DNA from: Argyresthia goedartella
Lineage: Eukaryota > Arthropoda > Insecta > Lepidoptera > Argyresthiidae
Assembly (NCBI GenBank): GCA_949825045.1
Contig: OX463821.1
Location: forward strand, 35,298,486-35,362,485
Length of the DNA stretch: 64,000 nucleotides
Direction: 5' to 3'
Shown: in pieces, positions 45,660 to 55,001 of the stretch
Layout: each line of letters begins with the position of its first letter
How positions within the stretch are numbered: the stretch's first letter is position 1
Notes under the pieces: model-generated
Database searches by the model: none
What the model was told of the DNA's origin: nothing
What the model saw: the letters and a program-made list of their open reading frames with translations, nothing else
Program-made: the position numbers and the translations under genes

Positions 45660-46349
45660 TTTTATGAGATCTACAGATTTTACACGATCCTCGCATAATT
45701 TATACTTTTCTCATCGCCAGCGGTGTCTTACTATCGGTTTAAGTTTGTGGAGAGCTGAAACTTTCAGATACATCCCCGTCTGCTAGACTCGCCGTGACTA
45801 ATACTCTGAAAAGTGGAAGGATACTGAACGTGAATTGATCTCGATTGATGTTTCTATATCTAATAAAACTGAACTTTTTAATGAAATTTCGGGGGACTTT
45901 ATGGTTGGTTAACTTTAATAGGAACTGGATTCGAAATGAACTGTGAAGAAGATGATCGCCACATATCCAGTCGACTGTCCGATGGTACTGTAGTGCCAGG
46001 TGCGCCGCTAATCCGAGTGAGTAACTGGTTAGCCGGAAACCTGACAATTGACCAGAAACAGAAACGTCACAGAAATATAGGTATAATATACATCGGCTGG
46101 TATTTAATCGCACATCAAAAATACTGAAAAAAGGATCAGCAAAATTAAGTTTATGTTTTAAGTATTTTTTGTTGTTCTTACATGTTGAACCTAACACGAA
46201 GGATAAAGGGGGCTTCGCTTCGCTCACCCCCTTTACTGTTCACCTGAGCAACCGCAGCAAATATAAGGGATATTTGCTGTGCAAATCAGTATTTTTGATG
46301 TGCAGTTTTATTTTTGCAGCTTGAATGTTTATTTCCCATATAACATTTA

Positions 46350-46530
46350 AACATAAACATTTACATACAGGCACTCATTCTTCTGGCCCCACACTTGGAT
46401 ACCCTGCGAAGTAGGAACCAGAAACAGCGACGTCACACACATATAAACATCCAAGACCTGGGGTTTTTTTTTTCTTTACCCCCAGCCGGGGATCGAACCC
46501 GGGACCTCTCGCATGGTAGGCAGAGCCGTC
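46350..46530 (-). mobile_element. SINE-B, minus-strand copy in block C, with deletion
   Basis: The counterpart of 33450-33659, lacking about 30 bp at the promoter end. The second tRNA-like head follows at 46536-46650 and here keeps a clearer GACCCGGGACC box. Confidence 0.75.
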
Positions 46531-48103
46531 AATATACATCCAAGACCAAGACGGAGACTTTTTTGTCCCTCCCCGACAAGAACTCGGACCCGGGACCTCT
46601 CGCTTAGAAGGCAGAATCTCGACCGGCATGCCACAGAGATCGTCTATGGTCCCTTTAGGTCCATTTCGACAACTTCCCATTTCGAAAATATTTCATTTTT
46701 GTGCCAATTCGACAACTTCCCATTATAATATGATGTATAATGACAAGTTCCCATATTAGCAATAGATAACTTCCCAATTCGACAACATGACAAATGTGGG
46801 ACGAATGAATGGTGACAGTCACCAGTAAAACGGACGAAGTACTCGCGAGTGTTATGACGAATCCTATTTCGAACGATTTTATTCTAAGGGGATTGTACTT
46901 TTAAGTTAAAGTGTTATTGCACATTTTTATGGTATCGTTAAAAACTTAACGAGTACTCCAGAATATTAGCTCCGTCTGCAAGAGCTTGTTTTATGTGAGC
47001 AGGTTTGACGATATTCTATGATAACAGCTTCTAAAATATGATTGAACTTTATATGAAAGATCAACATCGATATCTCTACCAATAAAAACAGAAATATAAA
47101 ATCATGTCGATTATGGGTTTGTCAAAGTTCTTTAGGTATCCGAGGGCGTATATTATTTCTCGTAAAAACCCAACATAATCCCGTAAATGAATCATACTAT
47201 ACCACTTGCGTTACAAATTGAGTCGTCGGGCGGGCAAAAAGCGTCCTTGCGCCTTTATAATAGCGACTTCAATGACTCGCACCACGACTCAATTGATAAC
47301 GTAAGTAGTACTTATAGTAGTTTATGTGACTGATACATAATGGAGGGCATTAAAACTCGAGTTCATAATAAAATCACTCGAGGGTTTGAATCCCTGATTA
47401 TGTACAGTTACATACACTAGTTTATCTACACACATATCATAAGCTCTCCTTGATGTGTTCAGGAACCACATGTTCGAACGCCATTAAGGCATTGATTATC
47501 GCTCTTCACTTGTTTAGCTTGTTCAGAAGTAAACATCACAGACAAACTAGGGGCGGCATATAATCAGATAAGAAATGTGTTCTGATAAGAAATTAGTTTT
47601 AACCAAGTAGTATATCATCATGCTGGTCGTAGCGTGGAGTTTTTGGACGCAGTAAAGAGGGTTTATGATACGTGGGCAGATAAAATTATTTAAACGCTTT
47701 TCAGCGAACTCTGTGGTCTGATAAATGCGTCATTGCGGCGGCGGTAGGGCGGGCGGGCACAGGGGGGCGGGGCGTACAATTTGTAAACCTCAGGCTTCCG
47801 CGCTCTCGCCTGAGAATAATTAGGAGTGAAAGAGCCATCAGAATGAAATCCTCAATAGAAAAAGTTGAGGTTTTAGGAGTTTGAGGCAGGCGGTAAAGCA
47901 CGAAGAAACACAACTACAGACACTAACTGATTCTCGTCGCAACCAAAACACACACTTTTCAAGAATGGGCAACACAAATGTCTCAATAAAAATAAATATA
48001 AAGATTTACATTCAGGCACACACATTGCTTCTGGCCCGACACTAGAAAACCCTGTGTCGTGGAAACCAGAATAAGCGACATCACACACATATAAACATCC
48101 AAG

Positions 48104-48664
48104 TCGAAGAATCTTTTACTATGTCAGGGAGTAACAGCAAGATTGGCGTCTCCATGCAAAAACCTATTTGGCTCTCGCGGGAGAACTGTGCAGAAATATC
48201 GAAACAGCTTAATTGGATTGATGAAAAGGAATTGTGGTAAACTTCCGGAGATATGACGCGCTCATTTATATTCGGACTGGGTCGCGGGCCGGCGGATTAT
48301 TTCTGAGTATATAAATGGGAGATAGAGGTACAGTTCGCGCCAAGTTTCTTTGGCTCTGACCTAGCTGTCACCTCCCTCTCTCACCCCACCCTACCCTATG
48401 CGAGAAAGAGCGGTCACAGCTTACTTATACCCAAAGTAACTATGCGCGGTCTGTACCTGTATAGCCAGCAGTGCACTGAAGCAGGCTACAATCATGATGA
48501 CAACATAAATTTAATTTTGTACAACTCGAGGCACAGAAAGGTAAAGTAGGTACTTTAGTATTATACGTTTACTGTGGAGTTTTGAATAGTTGGCTACACG
48601 TGGGCACAGCTGTGCCTCTGCTACCCGGAATGGGAAAAGGTTTCATGCTCTATATATGTACATG
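48104..48664. other. No gene seen
   Basis: Sequence between block C and the BEL-2 LTR. No frames, hairpins or element ends recognised. A pyrimidine-rich patch lies at about 48370-48410. Confidence 0.5.
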
Positions 48665-48795
48665 TGTTCGTTTCCAAATCGATATTCGATCGATGGTTTC
48701 TGAACGGTCATTTTAATTTTGACGTTAGCTGTCAATCAGGCAGTTTTGACAACTGACGGACGAAAGCCCTCGCAATGTAAACGCGTTTTGGTTAG
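48665..48795 (+). repeat. BEL-2 5' LTR, first part
   Basis: Begins TGTTCGTTTCC and is clearly related to the BEL-1 LTR (shared TCGATCGATGGTTTC). It breaks at GTTAG, where BEL-1 is inserted. It resumes at 54050. Confidence 0.88.
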
Positions 48796-49322
48796 TGTTC
48801 GATTCAAAATCGATACTCGATCGATGGTTTCGGAACGGCCATTTTGAATTTGACGGAGCTGCCACAGAGCAGTTTTTTGACAACTGACTGACAGACGAAA
48901 AGCCCCCGCAATGTGACGCGTATTGATTTGGGCATTGAAATTAAATCGTAAGCCATCTGGAATTGTTTTCGGGCTCCCCTCAGGATTGTCTATATAGCTG
49001 AGTGTATTGTGGTTCCCCGAACCAAATAAAGTTCGCATTTACGTAACATAACCTGTGTTGGAACACTGTGCTCGTCGAAGCTGGCCTGCCAGCCATACCT
49101 GGTTGGCTGAAGAACCTGTCTACCAAGAAGAGCCTAGGGTGCACCCAGGCCTTGCAGAGAGACAGGAGTTTGACGGGAACGAAGCACAGACCAGGTCAGA
49201 TAGAATCTATTTACTTTAGCTCGGTGAATCGCCGACGTTCTTACTTCTTGGCATCCGATCGCTACGCTACCTCGTAGCTATGGGCCCCTGCGAGGTCATT
49301 GGGTGCCGAGAGGCCTGAACAT
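48796..49322 (+). repeat. BEL-1 5' LTR
   Basis: 527 bp, TGTTCGATTC to GCCTGAACA, with AATAAA at 49025-49030. The following TTTTGGTAGCAAGAGCG is the presumed primer binding region. It carries CCCCCGC, absent from the 3' LTR. Confidence 0.95.
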
Positions 49323-49939
49323 TTTGGTAGCAAGAGCGTGGTTTCCTGAGATTTGCAGCCGTCAAGGGCTCCAGGAACCCACGATTTGGGACTATCAATC
49401 TGTAGGTATAGGCGGTTATTAGCTAACTTGGTGTTGTTCCTGTATCCACATAGATTGGTAGTATTGTAAGCTGTAAGTCTATTGCTGGTAGTAGACAGAC
49501 AGATATAACAGTTTTCCCTAAATGACCAGTTGTACTGAGATGTGACTCAGAATAGTAATTACATTACAGGTACATTGTAGGTGAATTGAAATTTGCATTG
49601 AAGTACCAGTTACCAGTTAGTCAATCTATTAGTGGTCTAGTAATGCTAATGAATGTTTGGTTAACATAGGTAATTACATTTATTGATAGCAGGCTATGAC
49701 ATTGTTTTCAGTTTATAGCAATTTATAACTTGAACTAATATTGACTATCTGTGTGTGTTATATGATATAGGGAAACTAAATTGTTTACAGAATTTGTGTA
49801 GATATAAAACTCGGTTTCTATTGTTTGGGGAAATCAGCATTGTTTAAGTTATAGTTTAGGGTTCCCTCGTTTGGGTTGTAGACCGGAGGGTCCAATATAA
49901 TTGAGTTATTGCAAATTGTGAGTAAGTATCGTTCCGATC
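49323..49939 (+). other. BEL-1 leader (primer binding region and 5' UTR)
   Basis: 617 bp of noncoding leader beginning TTTTGGTAGCAAGAGCGTGG. AT-rich with no open frame. It presumably holds primer binding and packaging signals; only the position supports this. Confidence 0.6.
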
Positions 49940-51853
49940 ATGTCGTTATCTGAAATCCAGAAGGGTGTTTCTAAGGAACTCAGATGGTTTTCCTCCGCAC
50001 ACGGTCTGATAGACCGTTTAGATAGGCATGATGTGGTATTGGAGCGGTCTATGGACGTTAAGGAACGCTACAACAGGGTGCTCGAATTGTCCGCGCAGGC
50101 GGAATCAGTTGATGGTTGCGCACCTGACAGGCTGTCACGGTTGCTAGGGGATGTCGACCAGTGTATGGAGATGGCAGCTGCTATCACGCAGAAGGCTGCG
50201 GACATACGTAGACAGCGCGAGTCCAGCCATGGTGGTGACATTGAAGCACCTCTGCCGCATCAGGGATCGGGGACCAGGTTACCCGTTATAACTATGCCTA
50301 CTTTTGACGGAGTGTCCGGTGAATGGATGAGCTTCATCAATCTGTTCGACAGTTTGGTGCACATGCGATCGGACATTACCAAGTCTGTCAAGATGGCTCA
50401 GCTGGTGGCAGCATTGAGGGGTGAGCCTAGGGAGCTGGCAGCTCATTTGACAGTTACGGAGGGTAACTATGAAACGGCCAGACAATTGTTGGTCAGACGT
50501 TACCACAACAAACGGAGGTTGGCCGATGCCCAACTGAACCGTTTGTTTAGCATCCCGGTTGTGAACAAGGTCGGGGCCATACAGACGGAGGTTTTGAACC
50601 CGTTGTTGTCCGTCACCAAGGCCCTAGAGAATCTTGGACTTCCGGTTGGTGAATGGTCGTACCTACTGCTGTACATTGTACTTTCCCGCCTACCCGCTGA
50701 CGTGCAGACTCGTTTCGAACAGTCTCACGGGCGGTCGGCCGAGGACCTGCCCGCCTGCTCCGACTTGGTCGGATTTTTGGAAGAGGAGGCTCGACGGGCA
50801 GAGAATTTGGGGTTGACGGTCACCCATCCTTCGGAGCCACAGAGAGCTGCCGGGAGCGCTGTGAGTAGGGGCCCTCCGACGAGGAAGGACCGCACCAACC
50901 GGCAGTCATATGGGACTGTGAGTGCATTGACCCCACATATTGAGACCTGCCCATGTTGTAGGCAGATTGGCCATGCTGTGGCCAATTGCAATAAGTTCGG
51001 GGAACTTAGGGTTGAGGGACGGCGCCGGATGGCCAAGCAGCGGAGCTGGTGTTTCCTGTGCCTCGGGCCACACATGGCTAGGGACTGCACGCGCACAAAA
51101 TTGTGCGGATATTGTGGTGGGGCCCACAACAATCTGTTGTGCATGAACCGGTCCGGCCAACAGCCACCACAGGGCCGTATCCAGGGTGACACGGCATGGG
51201 GCCCTGAGAATTCGTTTGCGACTCGGAGCGCAACTCAGGAGCCAACGTCCCCACGTCCACAGGGACGTACCCAGAGTGATACGGAATGGGGCCCTGAGAA
51301 TTCATTTGCGACTTGGAGCGCAACTCAGGGGCCAGCGTCCCCACGTGCACAGGGTAGTACTAGGGTGCGGGGCCGCACTCAGGGTCATCACATGGGGGGC
51401 CCTGAGTTTTCGGTTGCGACTCAGCATCCGACTCAGCGGGCAATGGGGCCACAAGCACGCGGCCACCCAGGGGTGCAGGGCCGCACTCAGGGTCATCACA
51501 TGAGGGGCCCTGAGTTCTCGGTTGCGACTCAGCATCCGACTCAGCGGCACATTGGGTGTGTTGAGCAGGCCGTAACGGGCGGGTGGCATGGGACACCTTC
51601 GAGCTATGCGGGTGCGGTTCGGACGCCGCCTCAGTTGTCGCCCCGCTCGTCGCCTCGTCCTCGTCGGTCGCATGTGATGTCCCCCCCGCTCATGGAGCGG
51701 CCACGGTTGAATTCACGCCCACAACCCTTCGGGGGGCGTCGTAGGGTGGCAATGGAACCGGCGCGTGGGCCATTTGTACAATGGGACCCTCTGGCGTATA
51801 GCTGCCTACCTGATCGGTTACAGGCACAGTGGGGCCCCGGGGGCCCTCGCTAG
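49940..51853 (+). CDS. gag: BEL-1 gag polyprotein
   Basis: An intact 637-residue frame ending in TAG at 51851-51853. The N-terminal 110 residues are charged and probably coiled-coil. About residues 113-205 form the DUF1759 core (MPTFDGVSGEWMSF, then LLVRRYHNKRRLADAQL). Three zinc knuckles follow at about 336-400: CPCCRQIGHAVANC (CX2CX4HX4C), CFLCLGPHMARDC and CGYCGGAHNNLLC (CX2CX3HX4C). About 411-540 is a glycine/glutamine-rich tandem repeat region with QGDTAWGPENSFAT and PEFSVATQHPTQR units. The tail is arginine/proline-rich. ATG at 49940 is the first in frame and matches BEL-2 at 55002. Gag would assemble particles and bind RNA. The repeat region has more units than BEL-2. Confidence 0.92.
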   Translation: MSLSEIQKGVSKELRWFSSAHGLIDRLDRHDVVLERSMDVKERYNRVLELSAQAESVDGCAPDRLSRLLGDVDQCMEMAAAITQKAADIRRQRESSHGGDIEAPLPHQGSGTRLPVITMPTFDGVSGEWMSFINLFDSLVHMRSDITKSVKMAQLVAALRGEPRELAAHLTVTEGNYETARQLLVRRYHNKRRLADAQLNRLFSIPVVNKVGAIQTEVLNPLLSVTKALENLGLPVGEWSYLLLYIVLSRLPADVQTRFEQSHGRSAEDLPACSDLVGFLEEEARRAENLGLTVTHPSEPQRAAGSAVSRGPPTRKDRTNRQSYGTVSALTPHIETCPCCRQIGHAVANCNKFGELRVEGRRRMAKQRSWCFLCLGPHMARDCTRTKLCGYCGGAHNNLLCMNRSGQQPPQGRIQGDTAWGPENSFATRSATQEPTSPRPQGRTQSDTEWGPENSFATWSATQGPASPRAQGSTRVRGRTQGHHMGGPEFSVATQHPTQRAMGPQARGHPGVQGRTQGHHMRGPEFSVATQHPTQRHIGCVEQAVTGGWHGTPSSYAGAVRTPPQLSPRSSPRPRRSHVMSPPLMERPRLNSRPQPFGGRRRVAMEPARGPFVQWDPLAYSCLPDRLQAQWGPGGPR

Positions 51854-53497
51854 GAATTTGCGGCCCAACAACTTGTTGCCCCCCAACCGGAGACGGTGGT
51901 GTTACCGATCGCCTCTGTGCTTGTTTGGGATTTGGCGGGCAACCCAACATACGTTCGCGCCCTATTTGATTCTGGAGCTCAGGGCTGCATTGTATCGAAC
52001 GATTTAGCGAAATGGTTGGGCCTCAATATAAATAATGTATCGCTGCCGAGGAAATTGGTCCCTGCTGGGGATTACAGGGCAACCCTTCACGGGTTTTGTG
52101 ATGCCTCTGAACGAGGGTTTGCGGCAGCGGTTTATTTGCGAACCGTCACCTCCACCGGGGAGGTCGACGTGCGTTTGGTTTTGGCAAAAAGCAAGGTAGC
52201 GCCTATTCGGACAAGGATGACGATTCCAAAACTGGAACTGTCCGGGGCTGCTCTTTTGACCAAACTTTTGAATCACACTCTCACAGTGTTGCGTGGGTCA
52301 GTGGTTTTGGAGGATACGGTGTACGCGTGGACGGACAGCCAGATTGTTTTGTGCTGGCTGAAGGCTTCGGTCCATAACTTAGAGGTTTTTGTTGCGAACC
52401 GTGTCTCCCAGATTGTGTCGTCTGAGGTCCCACTGACCTGGAGACATGTACCAGGAGAATTGAACCCGTCTGATTGTGCATCCAGGGGATGTCGGGCTCC
52501 TGAACTCGTTAGACACCATTTGTGGTGGGGACCACCCTGGCTTGCCAGGAGAGAATCGGACTGGCCCCACAGCCATGTAGTAGTATCTTCGGATCATGGC
52601 CCCAGAGCGGCCGTGCATGTTACCCAGAAGGCTGAGGACCCTGACGCCGGGTTTCTGCTGGACCGGTATAGCTCATGTGTGTTTGTTTGTTTATCCACCA
52701 AGGCGGTACATCTCGAGCTCGTTGCTGATCTCTCGACAGAGGCTTTCATTGCTTGTTTGGATAGGTTTGTTTCTCGAAGGGGACTTCCAACTTTGATCCG
52801 CTCTGATAACGGCACTAACTACGTCGGTGCGGAACGATACTTACGAGAGATAGTCAACTTTTTGAATGTAAATAAAGTGGATATTGGAACGGCCCTCTCC
52901 CGTCGGGGTATACAGTGGACCTTCAGCCCACCGAGTTGCCCCCACTGGGGTGGGATTTTTGAGGCCGTAGTTAAGTCAGCGAAGACGCACTTAGGGCGTA
53001 TAGTAGGTCAGACCGCGCTGACTTTTGAGGAGCTCGCGACATTGTTTTGTAAGAACGAGGCCGTTCTCAATTCGCGACCGTTGTGTCCGCTCAGCTCGGA
53101 TCCAAATGACCTGGAGGCTCTGACCCCAGGCCATTTCTTGATAGGACAGCCACTTAACGCGTTGCCCGAGCACCCCTTCGAGGGAGTGAAATTGTATCGG
53201 TTGTCAAGGTATCAGATGTTGCAGCAGTTTACTCAGAATTTCTGGAAGCGTTGGTCGCTCGAGTATCTGCATATCTTACAACAGCGCCTTAAGTGGACTG
53301 ACAAAACCAGCCCCTCTAGTGTTGGTGACCTCGTTCTGGTTAAGGATGCTAACCTACCGCCACTGCGTTGGCGCAGGGGGCGCATTGTTAACTTGTTCCC
53401 TGGCAGGGACGGGACCCCCCGGTCTGCAGAGGTTCTAGTAGGAGGCTCGGTACTAAAACGAGCGGTAGCAACGTTGTCTCGGCTGCCCGTAGATTAA
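51854..53497 (+). CDS. pol: BEL-1 shortened pol: protease start, RNase H, integrase core
   Basis: Open for 547 codons straight after the gag TAG and in the same frame, so translation would need stop readthrough or internal initiation. The order is aspartic protease start (ALFDSGAQG, about residues 36-44) and a direct jump at ATAAATA (52028-52034) to the RNase H region. This has GFCDASERGFAAAVYLRT, the YAWTDSQIVLCWL catalytic block and WRHVPGELNPSDCASRG. A second jump at about 52676 leads to the integrase core (KAVHLELVADLST, IRSDNGTNYVGAERYL, HWGGIFEAVVKSAK with the third catalytic residue E) and C-terminus. RT, most of the protease, and the integrase zinc-binding end with the first catalytic position are missing. 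It cannot complete replication alone. Confidence 0.88.
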   Translation, partial: EFAAQQLVAPQPETVVLPIASVLVWDLAGNPTYVRALFDSGAQGCIVSNDLAKWLGLNINNVSLPRKLVPAGDYRATLHGFCDASERGFAAAVYLRTVTSTGEVDVRLVLAKSKVAPIRTRMTIPKLELSGAALLTKLLNHTLTVLRGSVVLEDTVYAWTDSQIVLCWLKASVHNLEVFVANRVSQIVSSEVPLTWRHVPGELNPSDCASRGCRAPELVRHHLWWGPPWLARRESDWPHSHVVVSSDHGPRAAVHVTQKAEDPDAGFLLDRYSSCVFVCLSTKAVHLELVADLSTEAFIACLDRFVSRRGLPTLIRSDNGTNYVGAERYLREIVNFLNVNKVDIGTALSRRGIQWTFSPPSCPHWGGIFEAVVKSAKTHLGRIVGQTALTFEELATLFCKNEAVLNSRPLCPLSSDPNDLEALTPGHFLIGQPLNALPEHPFEGVKLYRLSRYQMLQQFTQNFWKRWSLEYLHILQQRLKWTDKTSPSSVGDLVLVKDANLPPLRWRRGRIVNLFPGRDGTPRSAEVLVGGSVLKRAVATLSRLPVD

Positions 53498-53498
53498 G

Positions 53499-53518
53499 GG
53501 ACAGGTGGGTGCCTGTCC
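53499..53518. repeat. Small hairpin after pol stop
   Basis: GGACAGG and CCTGTCC around a 6-base loop, just before a G-rich tract (GGGCGGGTGA) that could be the polypurine tract preceding the 3' LTR. Confidence 0.6.
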
Positions 53519-53529
53519 GGGCGGGTGAT

Positions 53530-54049
53530 TGTTCGATTCAAAATCGATACTCGATCGATGGTTTCGGAACGGCCATTTTGAATTTGACGGAGCAGCCACA
53601 GAGCAGTTTTTTGACAACTGACTGACAGACGAAAAGCAATGTGACGCGTATTGATTTGGGCATTGAAATTAAATCGTAAGCCATCTGGAATTGTTTTCGG
53701 GCTCCCCTCAGGATTGTCTATATAGCTGAGTGTATTGTGGTTCCCCGAACCAGATAAAGTTCGCATTTACGTAACATAACCTGTGTTGGAACACTGTGCT
53801 CGTCGAAGCTGGCCTGCCAGCCATACCTGGTTGGCTGAAGAACCTGTCTACCAAGAAGAGCCTAGGGTGCACCCAGGCCTTGCAGAGAGACAGGAGTTTG
53901 ACGGGAACGAAGCACAGACCAGGTCAGATAGAATCTATTTACTTTAGCTCGGTGAATCGCCGACGTTCTTACTTCTTGGCATCCGATCGCTACGCTACCT
54001 CGTAGCTATGGGCCCCTGCGAGGTCATTGGGTGCCGAGAGGCCTGAACA
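53530..54049 (+). repeat. BEL-1 3' LTR
   Basis: 520 bp, identical to the 5' LTR except for two substitutions and a missing 7-bp segment. It is followed by GTTAG, the target duplication. Confidence 0.95.
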
Positions 54050-54471
54050 GTTAGGGTATTGAAATTAAATCGCAGGCCATCTGGAATGTATTCGGGATTC
54101 CCTCAGGATTGTTAATATAGCTGAGTGTGCCGTTGTCTCTCGAACCAGATAAAGTCCGGATTTTCGTGCCCGATTTGTATTTACCACGTAGAACATAACC
54201 TGTGTTGGACCACTGTGCACATTGACGCTGGCCCGTGAGTCATACCTGGTTGGCTGAAGAACCTCTCTACCAAGAAGAGCCTAGGGCGCGCCCGGGCCTT
54301 GCAGAGAGACAGGAGGTTGACGGGTCCGAAGCACAGACCAGGTTAGATCTACCCCACATAACTTTAGCTCGGTAAATCGCCGACGTTCATCACTTCTTGG
54401 CACCTGATCGTCACGCTACCTCGTAGCTGATGGGCCCCTACGAGGTCATTAGGTGCTGAGAAGCCTGAACA
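54050..54471 (+). repeat. BEL-2 5' LTR, second part
   Basis: Continues the LTR begun at 48665 after the second GTTAG copy and ends GCCTGAACA. It is diverged from BEL-1, for example GTTGTCTCTCGAACC in place of GTGGTTCCCCGAACC, plus a 30-bp difference near 54160. The leader follows from 54472 to 55001. Confidence 0.9.
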
Positions 54472-55001
54472 TTTTGGTAGCTAGAGCGTGGCTTCCTGAG
54501 ATTTGCAGCCGTCAAGGGCTCCAGGAAGGCACGATTTGGGACTATCAATCTGTAGGTATAGGCGGTTAAGTAACTTGGTTGTTCCTGTATCCACATAGAT
54601 TGGTAGTATTGTAAGCTATAAGTCTATTGCTGGTAGTAGAAAGACAGATATTGAATTGAAATTTGCATTGAATTACCAGTTAGTCAATCTATTAGTGGTC
54701 TAGTAATGCTATTGAATGAATGTTTTGGTTAACATAGGTAGTTACATCTATTGATAGCAGGCTATTACATTGTTTTCAATTTATCGCAATTTATAACTTG
54801 AACTAATATTGACTATATAGATATAATATTTGATAATTGACTATATAAATATAATTTATATAGATATAAAACTCGGTTCCTATTGTTTAAGGAAAACAAC
54901 ATTGTTTAAGTTATAGTTTAGGGTTCCCTCGTTTGGGTTATAGACTGGAGGGTCCAATAAAATTGAGTTACTGCAAATTGTGAGTAAGTATCGTTCCGAT
55001 C

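Larger units (their letters stand above)
37757..48103. repeat. Large duplicated segment, copy C
   Basis: Partner of 24683-35196; a LINE-3 fragment (44799-45659) replaces B's 31786-32747. Homology to B is interrupted at 48039 by B's BEL-0 insertion. 48040-48103 completes the SINE-B fragment that B lost. Short frames shared with B are described under copy B. Confidence 0.9.
48796..54049 (+). mobile_element. BEL-1: BEL/Pao deletion derivative, complete ends
   Basis: 5254 bp with two LTRs and the target duplication GTTAG at 48791-48795 and 54050-54054. Removing it with one GTTAG restores the BEL-2 LTR. The LTRs differ by two substitutions and one 7-bp indel, so insertion is young. It encodes an intact gag and a shortened pol without RT. 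Two internal deletions of 1614 and 633 bp relative to BEL-2 both keep the frame. Nonautonomous as it stands. Confidence 0.95.

Noticed and set aside
51186..51673. Long plus- and minus-strand frames overlapping BEL-1 gag
   Set aside because: They are shadows of the GC-rich repeat region in the true gag frame.
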